In this document: one piece after another, positions 18,417-28,511 of the stretch
Position numbering within the stretch: the first letter of the stretch is position 1
Layout: the number at the start of each line of letters is the position of its first letter
NCBI GenBank assembly: GCA_024280485.1
Contig: JAJRQB010000031.1
Coordinates: 1 to 52,797, forward strand
Direction of reading: 5' to 3'
DNA from: Deltaproteobacteria bacterium
GTDB lineage: Bacteria; Desulfobacterota; Desulfuromonadia; Desulfuromonadales; Geopsychrobacteraceae
Length of the DNA stretch: 52,797 bases
Made by a program: the position numbers and the translations under genes
The notes under the pieces: generated by a model
Seen by the model: the letters and a program-made list of their open reading frames with translations, nothing else
What the model was told of the DNA's origin: nothing
The model's database searches: none

Positions 18417-19803
18417 TCTTGAAATGCTTGCGCGAATCACCGACTCGACGTTGCCAGACTCTGGCAAGGGTGTGCAAATTACGGGAATCTCGACCGATAG
18501 TCGAAATATAAATTCAGGTGAACTCTTTGTTCCCTTGCGTGGCGAGCAATTTGATGGACACGATTATATTATTCAAGCTGTACGTAACGGCGCTGCCGCT
18601 TGTTTAAGTGAAGAGGTCATAGCCGGGCTGACTGTGCCAGTATTGTTGGTCAAGGACAGTTTGCGCGCATTGGGTGACATCGCCAGCGCGGTGCGATTGC
18701 GCTTAAATGGCCCTTTGATTGCGGTGACAGGTTCCGCAGGTAAGACTACGACCAAAGAGATGTTGGCCACAGTATTGTCGCGGACCGGTGCAGGGCTGAA
18801 AACCTCTGGAAATTTCAATAATCTGATCGGTCTGCCATTAACCCTTTTCGGCTTGAAAGATGATCACACCTGGGCGGTTCTGGAGATGGGCACAAGTGCA
18901 CTTGGCGAAATAGAAAGATTGACTGAAATTGCTGCTCCAGATGTTGGTGTCATTACAAATGTTGGCCCGGCCCATCTTGAAACTCTGAAGGGGCTCGACG
19001 GTGTTTCGCGTGCCAAAGGAGAATTGTTCGCTGGTTTAAAAGGTGGGACGGCGATCGTCAATCTTGACGATGAGCGGGTTGCATATCTGCCGATAGCTAA
19101 TGGCGTAAGGCGTGTAACCTATGGCCTGGATGAAAAGGCTGATGTTCGTGCACAACAGATTCGTAATGGTCGCAGTCAAATCAGTTTCTGCCTTCTATTA
19201 CCTGACGGAAAACATCAGATCAATCTGCAAACCCCGGGTCGACATAATGTTCACAATGCCTTAGCAGTCGCCGCTACTTGTTGGGTTCTCGGTATTAAGG
19301 GCGTAGATATCTCACGAGGCTTGGCAGAATTTGTACCCGTTCCGGGACGAATGAATATCTTCCCTCTTCCTTGCGGTGGGGAGTTGTTGGACGACAGCTA
19401 CAACGCTAACCCATTGTCTGTGTCTGCCGCTCTGGAGACCCTTGAGGGTAAGGGAGGCAAAGGCCGCAGGATTGCAGTGCTTGGTGACATGCTCGAGTTA
19501 GGTGATGAGGAGAGTAAGTTTCATTTTGAGATTGGCCGCAAGGCAGCTAAGTCGACCGATTTGCTGGTCACCGTTGGCCCTTTGTCAAAGGAAATTGCCA
19601 GGGGTGCCCGTGATGCCGGATTGGGTGCTGAGATGATTCTCGAACTTGAGGACTGTGACGCGGCGATTGTGGCTGTTGCAGGGTTACAGCGCCCTGGCGA
19701 TCAGGTTCTGGTCAAAGGGTCACGTGGGATGCGACTGGATCGTCTGGCATCGGCATTACGTCGGGCAGAAGATGACCCCTTACAAGCTCTGCAAGGAGGC
19801 TGA
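18406..19803 (+). CDS. murF: UDP-MurNAc-tripeptide-D-Ala-D-Ala ligase
   Basis: Adds D-alanyl-D-alanine to the UDP-MurNAc tripeptide, completing the pentapeptide precursor. The 465-residue protein shows ITGISTDSRNINSGELFVPLRGEQFDGHD, the P-loop AVTGSAGKTTTKEML, NFNNLIGLPLTLFGL, ALEMGTS-like VLEMGTSALGEIERL and DDSYNANPLSVSAALETL. The ATG at 18406 is preferred over the GTG at 18403, given GGGGGAG just upstream. It overlaps murE and precedes mraY by 4 bp. Confidence 0.96.
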   Translation: MKFDLEMLARITDSTLPDSGKGVQITGISTDSRNINSGELFVPLRGEQFDGHDYIIQAVRNGAAACLSEEVIAGLTVPVLLVKDSLRALGDIASAVRLRLNGPLIAVTGSAGKTTTKEMLATVLSRTGAGLKTSGNFNNLIGLPLTLFGLKDDHTWAVLEMGTSALGEIERLTEIAAPDVGVITNVGPAHLETLKGLDGVSRAKGELFAGLKGGTAIVNLDDERVAYLPIANGVRRVTYGLDEKADVRAQQIRNGRSQISFCLLLPDGKHQINLQTPGRHNVHNALAVAATCWVLGIKGVDISRGLAEFVPVPGRMNIFPLPCGGELLDDSYNANPLSVSAALETLEGKGGKGRRIAVLGDMLELGDEESKFHFEIGRKAAKSTDLLVTVGPLSKEIARGARDAGLGAEMILELEDCDAAIVAVAGLQRPGDQVLVKGSRGMRLDRLASALRRAEDDPLQALQGG

Positions 19804-19807
19804 TTAG

Positions 19808-20884
19808 ATGCTATATCATCTTCTCTATCCACTCCACACCGAATACTCAGTCCTTTTTGTATTCAAGTACATCACCTTCAGGGCAATCTACGCCACTATC
19901 ACAGCGCTGTTGATTTCGTTTATTCTCGGTCCTTGGCTGATTGAGACCCTGAAAAGATTGCAAATTGGACAAACGATCCGCAAGGTCGGGCCTGAATCGC
20001 ACTTTGTCAAAGAGGGGACGCCGACCATGGGCGGCGCCTTGATTATATTGGCAATTCTACTGCCGACCCTGATGTGGGCTGATCTGACGAACCTGTATAT
20101 CTGGGTCGCTTTACTGGTCACAGTCGGATATGGAGCGGTTGGGTTCTGCGACGATTGGTTGAAGGTTGCCAAGAAAAATAGTGCCGGTGTCTCTGCCCGC
20201 AGCAAGATGTTCTGGCAATTGTTGATCGCTTTTGCTGCCGCCATGTTGCTCTATCTTCATCCGGGGTTTGACACCACTCTCTCTCTTCCCTTCTTTAAAA
20301 CGGTTAAACCTGATCTTGGTTGGGGATATATTCCATTTGCCATGCTGGTGATGGTAGGTGCGAGTAATGCTGTAAATTTGACCGACGGGCTTGATGGCCT
20401 GGCGATCGGTCCGGTGATCATTGCAGCAGCGACGTTCCTGTTGTTGGCTTATCTGGCAGGAAACGCCAGGTACTCAGCATATCTGCAAATTACCAGTGTG
20501 CAGGGAGCTGGAGAGTTGGCGATTCTTTGCGGCTCGATGGTTGGAGCAGGATTGGGATTCTTGTGGTTTAACACTTATCCCGCACAGGTCTTTATGGGAG
20601 ACGTCGGTAGTCTTTCGCTCGGTGGCGCACTTGGCGTTACTGCCGTGATTGCTAAACAGGAATTTCTGTTGGTCATTGTTGGCGGCATCTTTGTTGCCGA
20701 GGCACTTTCGGTCATCTTTCAGGTCATCTCATTTCGATTCTGGGGGAAACGGATCTTCCGCATGGCGCCGGTCCATCACCATTTTGAGCTCAAGGGCTGG
20801 GCCGAACCAAAGATCATTGTACGTTTTTGGATTATCAGCATCATTCTCGCATTGATCGGTCTTTCGACCCTGAAACTCAGGTGA
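19808..20884 (+). CDS. mraY: Phospho-MurNAc-pentapeptide translocase
   Basis: Integral membrane enzyme that makes lipid I from UDP-MurNAc-pentapeptide and undecaprenyl phosphate. The 358-residue, about ten-helix protein contains the family motifs: [22 protein letters not shown] with the catalytic Asp pair, [28 protein letters not shown] and the loop [23 protein letters not shown] with the HHH motif. Its place between murF and murD is canonical. Confidence 0.98.
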   Translation: MLYHLLYPLHTEYSVLFVFKYITFRAIYATITALLISFILGPWLIETLKRLQIGQTIRKVGPESHFVKEGTPTMGGALIILAILLPTLMWADLTNLYIWVALLVTVGYGAVGFCDDWLKVAKKNSAGVSARSKMFWQLLIAFAAAMLLYLHPGFDTTLSLPFFKTVKPDLGWGYIPFAMLVMVGASNAVNLTDGLDGLAIGPVIIAAATFLLLAYLAGNARYSAYLQITSVQGAGELAILCGSMVGAGLGFLWFNTYPAQVFMGDVGSLSLGGALGVTAVIAKQEFLLVIVGGIFVAEALSVIFQVISFRFWGKRIFRMAPVHHHFELKGWAEPKIIVRFWIISIILALIGLSTLKLR

Positions 20885-20886
20885 TT

Positions 20887-22233
20887 ATGGATTATTTGCA
20901 GAAAAAAATTGTTGTCATTGGTGCCGGCCTTTCAGGTCAGGCACTGGTGCGTGTTTTCTGTAAAAAGGGCGCCAAAGTCACTCTCTCTGACCGCAGGGCA
21001 GAAGCACAGCTTGAAGGTTTGGACGACCTTGTTGGTTGCGATTTGAACTTTGATTTCGGGGGTCATGATCTTGAACTGTTCAGGCAGGCTGACCTTATTG
21101 CAGTCAGCCCTGGAGTGCCTTTAAGTATCGAGCCGTTAGTTGAAGCGCGTAAAATTGGAATTCCTTTGCTTGGTGAGATTGAAATCGCAGTGCGCGAACT
21201 GAGGCTGCCGATGATCGCAGTGACGGGAACAAATGGGAAATCGACGACAACCAGTCTAATTGGTGAAATGTTGAAAGGCTGGGGTCGCAACTGTTTTGTC
21301 GGGGGCAACCTGGGGACACCTCTGGTCAATGCTTGCGATGAAGATTATGACAGTTTGGTTGTTGAACTCTCTTCCTTTCAACTGGAGACGATTGAAACAT
21401 TTTCTCCCAATTTTGCGTTGATGCTCAACCTCAGTGAAGATCACTTGGACCGTTATCCAGATTTTTCCAGTTACCTGGCTACCAAGGAAGCAATCTTCAG
21501 CAATATGGGCGTCGGGCAATATGCCATCCTCAACGAAACTGATGGTCGCGTGCGCGAATTAGCAGTCCCACTTGCAGTCAAGAAAATCTGGTTTTCGTCT
21601 TTACGTCTGCTCGATGAGGGGATGGGGCGGCGCGGCAACCAACTCGTCTGGCGTTGGCAGGGTGAAGAAGTTCGTTTTGATCTGGCTCAATTGCAACTCA
21701 AGGGCGAACACAATATCGAAAATGTCATGGCTGCGCTGATAGCTCCTCTCGTCTTGGGGATGCCTGCTGAACTCGCCTGGCAGAAAATTTGTGAATTTAA
21801 AGGATTGAAGCATCGGATGCAGTTGGTTTCAAATTACAACAATGCGTACTGGTTCAATGATTCAAAAGGAACAAATGTTGGCAGCGTGGTCAAAAGTCTG
21901 GCTGGATTGCAGGCCCCGGTCACGTTAATTGCCGGGGGGAAGGACAAGGGGGGCGATTATGCTCCGTTACGTGACCTGCTACGCCAGAAAGTAGCGCTTC
22001 TCATCTTGCTGGGTGAAGCGGCAGAGCAAATGAACTCGGTGCTTGGTGATTGTTGTCCAACTCGTCTGGTTGCGAATATGGCCGAGGCCGTAGCTGTTGC
22101 TGCTCAGGAGACAACCGGTGGTGGCACGGTCATCTTGTCCCCGGCCTGCTCGAGTTTTGATATGTACTCTGACTATGGTCTACGAGGGGATGATTTTATT
22201 GCACAGGTCAAGAAATTGGAGGGGAACGGATGA
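20887..22233 (+). CDS. murD: UDP-MurNAc-L-alanine-D-glutamate ligase
   Basis: Cytoplasmic Mur ligase adding D-glutamate. The 448-residue protein begins KKIVVIGAGLSGQALVRVF (Rossmann-like N-domain that binds the UDP moiety), has the P-loop MIAVTGTNGKSTTTSLIGEML, LNLSEDHLDRY, the NDSKGTNVGSV loop and the C-terminal SPACSSFDMYSDYGLRGDDF. The start at 20887, 2 bp after the mraY stop, is chosen from family alignment; the frame is open 20 codons upstream. It overlaps ftsW by 4 bp (ATGA). Confidence 0.96.
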   Translation: MDYLQKKIVVIGAGLSGQALVRVFCKKGAKVTLSDRRAEAQLEGLDDLVGCDLNFDFGGHDLELFRQADLIAVSPGVPLSIEPLVEARKIGIPLLGEIEIAVRELRLPMIAVTGTNGKSTTTSLIGEMLKGWGRNCFVGGNLGTPLVNACDEDYDSLVVELSSFQLETIETFSPNFALMLNLSEDHLDRYPDFSSYLATKEAIFSNMGVGQYAILNETDGRVRELAVPLAVKKIWFSSLRLLDEGMGRRGNQLVWRWQGEEVRFDLAQLQLKGEHNIENVMAALIAPLVLGMPAELAWQKICEFKGLKHRMQLVSNYNNAYWFNDSKGTNVGSVVKSLAGLQAPVTLIAGGKDKGGDYAPLRDLLRQKVALLILLGEAAEQMNSVLGDCCPTRLVANMAEAVAVAAQETTGGGTVILSPACSSFDMYSDYGLRGDDFIAQVKKLEGNG

Positions 22234-23333
22234 CGTTGAACCGCAATTTCGACAGTACCCTGCTGCTTTTGGCTGTGACCCTGACCTGTCTCGGTGTCGT
22301 GATGGTTTTCTCGTCATCTTGTGTCATGGCGGGTGAAAAATATGGGGATGCATTCTTTTTTCTCAAGAAGCAGGCACAATTTGCCCTGTTTGGTGCCTTG
22401 TTGATGGCCCTGACAATGTATATCGACTATGAGATTTGGCGCAAAATGGCAATACCTTTGCTGATTCTTAGCATCTGTCTGCTCGGTCTGCTCTTTGTGC
22501 CGGGAATGGGAGTCAAGGCGGGTGGTGCAGCCCGCTGGTTACGTCTGCCCGGTGTGACCGTCCAACCTGCAGAATTCGTCAAGCTTGGATTGGTTCTTTA
22601 CCTGGCAAGTTCGATGACGCGTAAGAAAGAAAAAATTCAGTCATTCACCTTTGGCTTTCTTCCATATGTCCTCGTTCTCGGGTTGATCCTTGGCTTGCTC
22701 TTGATGCAACCAGATCTGGGCAGCTCGATAATTATTTCAGGGGTGGCGATGGTGATGTTGTTGCTGGCGGGGGTGCGTTGGCGGTATGTCGTGCCGGCCG
22801 TTATTGCGGCACTGCCAGTAATCTACTTTCTGATTATGAATGTTGATTATCGTCGCAGACGGATCCTGGCATTTTTAAATCCCTGGGAAGATCCATACGA
22901 TACCGGATTTCAAATCATCCAGAGCATGATCGCATTCGGCAGTGGTGGGGTTCTTGGCCGAGGACTTGGAGTTAGCGAACAGAAACTTTTCTATTTACCG
23001 GAAGCACATACCGATTTCATATTTGCTGTCATTGGCGAAGAGCTGGGATTGATTGGGGTTTTGGCGGTCAGCGGTCTTTTTTTGCTGCTGGTATTACGTG
23101 GGCTACGTATTGCATTGCATGCCGAGGAACCTTTCGCTCGATATCTGGCCTTTGGCTTGACGCTTTTACTCGGGCTCGAGGCGTTCGTGAATATGAGCGT
23201 CTGCATGGGGCTGTTGCCCACCAAGGGGCTGGCTCTGCCATTTATCAGTTACGGCGGAACCAGCTTGGTTGCCAGTTTGGTCGCCGTAGGGATGTTGCTG
23301 AATATCTCAAGTCGAATTGAGGTGAAGCGATGA
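22230..23333 (+). CDS. ftsW: Septal peptidoglycan glycosyltransferase FtsW (SEDS family)
   Basis: Polytopic membrane protein that polymerises lipid II at the division site together with FtsI. The 367-residue, about ten-helix protein has SEDS landmarks: GVVMVFSSSCVMA in helix 1, RWLRLPGVTVQPAEFVKLGLVLYLA, LLMQPDLGSSIIIS, GFQIIQSMIAFGSGGVLGRGLG, LPEAHTDFIFAVIGEELGLIG and LPFISYGGTSLVASL. The sequence order and the neighbours murD and murG favour FtsW over RodA or SpoVE. Confidence 0.96.
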   Translation: MTLNRNFDSTLLLLAVTLTCLGVVMVFSSSCVMAGEKYGDAFFFLKKQAQFALFGALLMALTMYIDYEIWRKMAIPLLILSICLLGLLFVPGMGVKAGGAARWLRLPGVTVQPAEFVKLGLVLYLASSMTRKKEKIQSFTFGFLPYVLVLGLILGLLLMQPDLGSSIIISGVAMVMLLLAGVRWRYVVPAVIAALPVIYFLIMNVDYRRRRILAFLNPWEDPYDTGFQIIQSMIAFGSGGVLGRGLGVSEQKLFYLPEAHTDFIFAVIGEELGLIGVLAVSGLFLLLVLRGLRIALHAEEPFARYLAFGLTLLLGLEAFVNMSVCMGLLPTKGLALPFISYGGTSLVASLVAVGMLLNISSRIEVKR

Positions 23334-24406
23334 AGATGTTGTTAGCCGGAGGCGGAACAGGCGGGCACCTTTTCCCTGCTGTCGCAATCGCCGAGCAGTT
23401 GCTCCGCCAAGACAGAAACGCCGAAGTTCGCTTTGTTGGCACAGCTAAAGGGTTAGAAGCTAAACTTTTGCCGAAACTGGGATTAGCCTTGGAGTTGATT
23501 GATATGGTGGGGCTGGTTGGGCGCGGTTTAAGTGGTGCTTTGCAGTTAATGCCAAAGTTGTTACTGAGCTTAAGGCAATCACTGGAAATCGTACGACGCT
23601 TCAATCCGGATATTGTTGTTGGCGTTGGTGGATATTCCTCGTTTCCGGTGATGGTTGCTGCTCGGTTAAAGGGAGTACCGTTCATTATTCATGAACAGAA
23701 TGCTACGCCAGGATTAAGTAATCGTGTGTTGGCTCGCTTTGCACAACGTATCTGCCTTTCGATTCCCGGTAGTGGTGAGCGTCTGCCGCAAGGAAAGCTG
23801 ATCGTTACAGGCAACCCTTTACGACAGGGACTTACCTGCCTGGACTCACCACTTCCGAGTGCAGGAAATATTCTCGTTTTTGGCGGAAGTCGTGGAGCGC
23901 ATGCAATCAACGAACTAGTGGTCGCTTGTATGCCATTGCTGCGCAAGAACGGGATCGATGCCACAGTTATTCATCAAACCGGTGATGTTGATGAACAACA
24001 GGTGACAGCAGCTTATCGTGAAGCAGGGGAGACAGGTGTTGAGGTTTTATCCTTTATTGATGATATGGCGTCAGCCTACAAAGGTGCGCAACTGGTGGTG
24101 TGTCGTGCCGGTGCAACAACAATTGCCGAGTTATGCGCCTGTGGCCGACCTGCATTGATGATTCCTTACCCACATGCAGCGGCTGATCATCAGACGGCAA
24201 ATGCTGATGCCATGGAAGTTGCTGGCGCAGCAATAAAATTAGTGCAGACCGATTTAACCCCAGAAAAATTGGCTACGGCCATAAGCGAACTGTGGAAAGA
24301 CCAAGACCGTTTGCAGCAGATGGCTGCTGCTGCCAGATCTCTGGGTCAGAGTGATGCTGCGGAACGAGTTGTCGATGTCTGTTTGCAGGTTTTGAGCGAG
24401 GATTAA
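23330..24406 (+). CDS. murG: Lipid II synthase MurG
   Basis: Peripheral membrane glycosyltransferase that transfers GlcNAc from UDP-GlcNAc onto lipid I. The 358-residue protein carries the GT28 N-terminal motif MLLAGGGTGGHLFPAVAIAEQL, VVGVGGYSSFPVMVAARL, IHEQNATPGLSNRVLA, FGGSRGAHAINE and the donor-site segment VCRAGATTIAELCACGRPALMIPYPHAAADHQTANA. Start and ftsW stop overlap by 4 bp (ATGA). Confidence 0.97.
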   Translation: MKMLLAGGGTGGHLFPAVAIAEQLLRQDRNAEVRFVGTAKGLEAKLLPKLGLALELIDMVGLVGRGLSGALQLMPKLLLSLRQSLEIVRRFNPDIVVGVGGYSSFPVMVAARLKGVPFIIHEQNATPGLSNRVLARFAQRICLSIPGSGERLPQGKLIVTGNPLRQGLTCLDSPLPSAGNILVFGGSRGAHAINELVVACMPLLRKNGIDATVIHQTGDVDEQQVTAAYREAGETGVEVLSFIDDMASAYKGAQLVVCRAGATTIAELCACGRPALMIPYPHAAADHQTANADAMEVAGAAIKLVQTDLTPEKLATAISELWKDQDRLQQMAAAARSLGQSDAAERVVDVCLQVLSED

Positions 24407-24409
24407 AGA

Positions 24410-25786
24410 GTGTACGGACGAATTCGTAAAATTCATTTTGTCGGTATTGGTGGCATTGGCATGAGTGGGATTGCTGAGCTCCTGTTGAATCAGGAATACA
24501 GGGTGTCGGGTTCTGATCTGCGTGAGTCAGAGACGACGCGTCGTTTACGCGAGCTTGGTGGTGAAATTACGATTGGGCATTCTGAAAAAAATATTGAGGG
24601 TGCAGATGTTGTCGTGACATCGACGGCGGTCAAGGCCGATAACCCCGAGGTTGTTGCCGCACATCGAGATCATATTGCGGTTATCCCGCGTGCTGAAATG
24701 CTGGCAGAATTGATGCGAATGAAATACGGCATTGCTGTTGCTGGAACCCACGGAAAAACGACAACTACCAGCATGATGGCTATTGTCTTGACCCATGCCG
24801 GGATTGATCCGACCGCAGTGATTGGTGGAAAGCTCGATGCGCTTGGCAGTAATGCCAAATTAGGACGCGGCAAGTTTTTGGTTGCTGAGGCAGATGAGTC
24901 AGATGGGAGCTTCATGCATCTTTCACCAACGATTGCAGTGGTCACGAATATTGATGAGGATCATCTCGATTTTTATAGCGGGATTGAAGAAATTCGAGAA
25001 ATTTTTGTCAGCTTTATCAACAAAGTTCCATTTTATGGTCGGGCCATCCTCTGTCTTGATGATCCAAATATTCAGGAGATCCTGCCGTTGGTCAAGAAAC
25101 GCTATCTGACATATGGGTTGAGTAGCCAGGCAGACTTCCATGCCACCGAAATCCGTATGCGTCAGGGGCGCACGAGCTTTTTGGCTCATTATCAGGGGCA
25201 AGAACTAGGGCGGATTTCATTCCGTATGCCGGGACGACACAATGTATTGAATGCCCTGGCCGTAGTCGCTGTAGCGATGGAGCTTGCCGTACCGTTTCGG
25301 ATGATCGTCGGTGGTTTCCGTAATTTTGGTGGAGTACAACGCCGCTTCCAGGTGCGTGATGAAATCGCTGGTGTAATGATGGTTGATGATTACGGTCATC
25401 ACCCCGCCGAGATCCAGGCAACTTTGGCTGCTGCTAAATCAGGCTGGAAGAAACGTGTAGTTGCGGTCTTTCAACCACATCGCTATAGCCGCACCAAGGC
25501 ACTTTTTGATGATTTTCTGACCGCATTCTACCAGGCAGACAAACTGGTTATTACAGATGTATACGCTGCAGGGGAAGCTTCCATTGAAGGGGCCGATGCT
25601 GATGCTCTGGCCATTGGTGTCAGGAACCACGGTCATCGTGATGTCAGTTATTGTGCAACTTTAGAAGATGCCGCTGTTTTGCTTGAAACACAAGTTGAGC
25701 CAGGCGACATGGTAATCACTCTTGGCGCCGGAAATGTCAATCAGGTTATTGATCTGCTATCTGAAAAGCTGAAGAAGAGAGGGTGA
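24410..25786 (+). CDS. murC: UDP-MurNAc-L-alanine ligase
   Basis: First Mur ligase, adding L-alanine to UDP-MurNAc. The 458-residue protein starts at a GTG with a glycine-rich N-domain ([19 protein letters not shown]), the P-loop [60 protein letters not shown] and [12 protein letters not shown]. All MurC-diagnostic motifs are present. Spacing to murG is 3 bp and to murB 1 bp, so the genes form one tightly packed unit. Confidence 0.97.
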   Translation: MYGRIRKIHFVGIGGIGMSGIAELLLNQEYRVSGSDLRESETTRRLRELGGEITIGHSEKNIEGADVVVTSTAVKADNPEVVAAHRDHIAVIPRAEMLAELMRMKYGIAVAGTHGKTTTTSMMAIVLTHAGIDPTAVIGGKLDALGSNAKLGRGKFLVAEADESDGSFMHLSPTIAVVTNIDEDHLDFYSGIEEIREIFVSFINKVPFYGRAILCLDDPNIQEILPLVKKRYLTYGLSSQADFHATEIRMRQGRTSFLAHYQGQELGRISFRMPGRHNVLNALAVVAVAMELAVPFRMIVGGFRNFGGVQRRFQVRDEIAGVMMVDDYGHHPAEIQATLAAAKSGWKKRVVAVFQPHRYSRTKALFDDFLTAFYQADKLVITDVYAAGEASIEGADADALAIGVRNHGHRDVSYCATLEDAAVLLETQVEPGDMVITLGAGNVNQVIDLLSEKLKKRG

Positions 25787-25787
25787 C

Positions 25788-26690
25788 ATGCAGGGACTGC
25801 TCGAAGATCTGAAAAATGGTTTTCGCGGAGAGCTTCTGGAACAGGAGCCGCTGTCTGCCCATACCAGCTGGAAGCTGGGTGGGCCAGCAGATCTTTTCCT
25901 GGTGCCCCAGAATCAAGCCGACTTGCAGTACGCATTGCGCGTCATTAAGAAAAATCAACAGTCCTGGCTGGTGATCGGTAACGGCAGCAATTTGCTGGTT
26001 TCAGACACTGGGTTCGCTGGTGTTGTTATTCAATTGGGGCAGTTGGCCAAAATAGCATTTCTGCCCGGAGGGAAAGTTGAGGTTGAGTCAGGAGTTCAGT
26101 TGGGTCATTTGATCAAGCTATGCTGCCGTAAGGGGCTTGGTGGGCTGGAAGAGCTGAGTGGAATCCCTGGAATGGTTGGTGGCGCGCTCCTGATGAATGC
26201 AGGTGCTATTGATACCGAGATCGCCAGTCTTGTTAGTCAGGTTTATCTGACCGCTGGTCAGGACGAGTGGGCGTTACGCTGCGATCAGATCGATTTTGAA
26301 TATCGTCACTCGGGCCTCGATGGTCTAGGCGTGATAACCAGGGCTTTGTTGCAACTCAAAGAAGATGATCCCAAAGAGTTGGAAGAGCGACGCTTGAAAA
26401 TATTGGCTAGACGCAAAGAAGTCCAGAAGGTTTCGGGAGCCCACGCCGGGTCAGTGTTTAAAAACCCTACAGGGGAAAAGGCCTGGCAACTGATTGACAA
26501 GGCCGGGTTGCGTGGTCGCCGTATCGGTAAAGCTGAGGTTTCAACCGAACATTGCAACCATATCGTCAATATGGGTGGTGCCAGTTCCGCAGATGTTTTG
26601 GCGTTGATCGAAGAAGTACAGCAGGCTGTTTTACGAACCAGCAGACGGCAACTTGAGTTGGAAGTTCGCTTGGTCGGTTGGAAGGATTAG
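25788..26690 (+). CDS. murB: UDP-N-acetylenolpyruvoylglucosamine reductase
   Basis: FAD enzyme that reduces UDP-GlcNAc-enolpyruvate to UDP-MurNAc. The 300-residue protein is of the shorter type II class: PLSAHTSWKLGGPADLFLVPQN, VIGNGSNLLVSDTGFAGVVI for FAD binding, GGLEELSGIPGMVGGALLMNAGA, FEYRHSGL (type II YRxS-like region), AGSVFKNP with the catalytic Ser, and AEVSTEHCNHIVN. It lies between murC and ddl as in many dcw clusters. Confidence 0.96.
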   Translation: MQGLLEDLKNGFRGELLEQEPLSAHTSWKLGGPADLFLVPQNQADLQYALRVIKKNQQSWLVIGNGSNLLVSDTGFAGVVIQLGQLAKIAFLPGGKVEVESGVQLGHLIKLCCRKGLGGLEELSGIPGMVGGALLMNAGAIDTEIASLVSQVYLTAGQDEWALRCDQIDFEYRHSGLDGLGVITRALLQLKEDDPKELEERRLKILARRKEVQKVSGAHAGSVFKNPTGEKAWQLIDKAGLRGRRIGKAEVSTEHCNHIVNMGGASSADVLALIEEVQQAVLRTSRRQLELEVRLVGWKD

Positions 26691-26695
26691 GACCC

Positions 26696-27625
26696 ATGAT
26701 CGAAAAAGCACAAATGAAAAAAATGAAAATTGGTGTCCTTTATGGCGGTATATCCGCCGAACGTGAAATCTCGCTTAAAACCGGCGTCGCGGTGCTAAAG
26801 GCTTTAAAGAGCCTTGGATACTCAGCGATAGGTATAGATGTGAGCATCGATCTGCCAGCACAGCTTAAAGAAGCAGGGATCGAACTGGCTTTTGTCGCAT
26901 TGCATGGTCGATTTGGTGAAGATGGTCGTGTCCAGGGTTTACTTGAAATGCTCCAGATTCCTTACACCGGGAGCGGAGTGCTCTCTTCAAGCCTGTCTAT
27001 TGACAAGGTGGCAACCAAGCAGATGTTGCTTTATCACGAGCTACCGACGCCAGGCTTTGAAGTTTTGAAAACTCAGGGACAGGCAGACAAATTACTAAAG
27101 AACTGCCGGCATTTCCCTCTGGTCGTAAAGCCCGCCCGAGAAGGGTCAACGATTGGAATCAGTATTGTTCAGAGTCTTGAGGCTTTGCGGCATGGAATAG
27201 ATATGGCTGCGGCGTTAGATGGAACGGTCTTGATCGAGGAGTTTATTGATGGGTCTGAGTTGACGGTTTCTGTCCTGAATGGCGAAGCCTTGCCGATTAT
27301 TCAGATTGTGCCGAAAAGTGGATTTTACGATTTTCATGCAAAGTACACTCTGGGCCAGACGGAATATTTGTTACCGGCGCCGCTGGATGCTGCAGTCTAT
27401 TCCCAGATGCAACAAGCTGCGGTAGCCGCCTGTGAAGTGCTCGGGTGTCGTGGTGCCGCGCGCGTCGATTTTATGCTCCGTGAAAAAGAATTTTACTGTC
27501 TGGAAGTCAACACCATTCCAGGGATGACCGAAACCAGCTTATTACCAATGGCTGCCAAAGCTGCGGGCTTAAGTTTCGGAAATTTGGTCGAGAATATTCT
27601 TCTCGACGCTGATATTGATAAATAG
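26696..27625 (+). CDS. ddl: D-alanine-D-alanine ligase
   Basis: ATP-grasp enzyme that makes the D-Ala-D-Ala dipeptide used by MurF. The protein of about 310 residues shows KIGVLYGGISAEREISLKTG, FVALHGRFGEDGRVQGLLEML, YTGSGVLSSSLSIDK, FPLVVKPAREGSTIGISIV, VLIEEFIDGSELTVSVLN and FYCLEVNTIPGMTETSLLP. Translation could begin at 26696, 26714 or 26723; 26696 has GGATTAGGA just upstream. The chromosomal setting argues for a housekeeping D-Ala-D-Ala enzyme. Confidence 0.95.
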   Translation: MIEKAQMKKMKIGVLYGGISAEREISLKTGVAVLKALKSLGYSAIGIDVSIDLPAQLKEAGIELAFVALHGRFGEDGRVQGLLEMLQIPYTGSGVLSSSLSIDKVATKQMLLYHELPTPGFEVLKTQGQADKLLKNCRHFPLVVKPAREGSTIGISIVQSLEALRHGIDMAAALDGTVLIEEFIDGSELTVSVLNGEALPIIQIVPKSGFYDFHAKYTLGQTEYLLPAPLDAAVYSQMQQAAVAACEVLGCRGAARVDFMLREKEFYCLEVNTIPGMTETSLLPMAAKAAGLSFGNLVENILLDADIDK

Positions 27626-27630
27626 GGACT

Positions 27631-28494
27631 ATGCGCGATTACAAAGCCAACAGCAGCGGAAGTTTTCGAACTGGCAAACACCGGGTCAAAGCGAACCGCA
27701 AAAAACAGCAAAAGAAGCCGCTTAACCTTCGGAAGGTTTTGCATCGCTCCTTACGCGTTGCTGTGTTTGGTTTTACCGGCGCACTGGTTGTTGTTGGCCT
27801 CTGCCTGCTGCTGCAATTGCTGGTGGCATCAGACCTTTTCCGTATCGATCAGGTCAGTATCGCAGGTGGTAGCCAGCTGAGACAGGAGCAAATATTAGCA
27901 CTCTCCGACATCCAGACAGGAATTAGTACCTTCACGCTCGATCTTGAACTGATTGGTCGAAAAATTGCGGAAACCCCCTGGGTACGAAGTGCACGTGTCG
28001 AGCGAATATTTCCGCGCCAGGTCAATATCGTAGTTGAAGAACGTGTGCCCGCTGCAATTATTAATCTCGGATACCTCTATTATCTGGATCAAAATGGAGA
28101 AGTATTCAAAGTCCTGGGTCGCGACGACAGCTTAAGTTTCCCCGTGGTGACCGGATTTGATCGTAGCGACCTTTTGGACCGGCCGCAGTTGGGTCGTGAA
28201 CGGTTAGCGAAGGTCGTTGGTTTGATTGAAAACCTGAAATACCGTGAAAAATTCAATTTAACGCAGGTGTCTGAGATTCATCAGGAAAAAAATGGCGGTT
28301 TGACTCTCTTCACCCTGATTGGTGGCGTTAAGGTCAAATTGGGGACGGGGAAGTTGCATGAAAAGCTGAATCGACTAGAACGAATTTATGCGCGGCTCAA
28401 GCCGCGACTCGAAATGCTCGATTATATTGATTTGAATGTTGATAAACGAATAATTGTCAGAATTGAGAAGCAGGTCCAAACTGCTGCTAGCTGA
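27631..28494 (+). CDS. ftsQ: Cell division protein FtsQ
   Basis: Bitopic divisome protein of 287 residues. A basic cytoplasmic head (HRVKANRKKQQKKPLNLRKV) is followed by one membrane helix (about 47-66), a POTRA domain (FRIDQVSIAGGSQLRQEQIL to VNIVVEERVPAAII) and a beta domain ending in YIDLNVDKRIIVR, the usual FtsQ/DivIB C-terminus. It forms the FtsQBL complex that controls septal synthesis. Position between ddl and ftsA is canonical. Confidence 0.93.
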   Translation: MRDYKANSSGSFRTGKHRVKANRKKQQKKPLNLRKVLHRSLRVAVFGFTGALVVVGLCLLLQLLVASDLFRIDQVSIAGGSQLRQEQILALSDIQTGISTFTLDLELIGRKIAETPWVRSARVERIFPRQVNIVVEERVPAAIINLGYLYYLDQNGEVFKVLGRDDSLSFPVVTGFDRSDLLDRPQLGRERLAKVVGLIENLKYREKFNLTQVSEIHQEKNGGLTLFTLIGGVKVKLGTGKLHEKLNRLERIYARLKPRLEMLDYIDLNVDKRIIVRIEKQVQTAAS

Positions 28495-28511
28495 GAGTCT
28501 AAGGGGTTTCT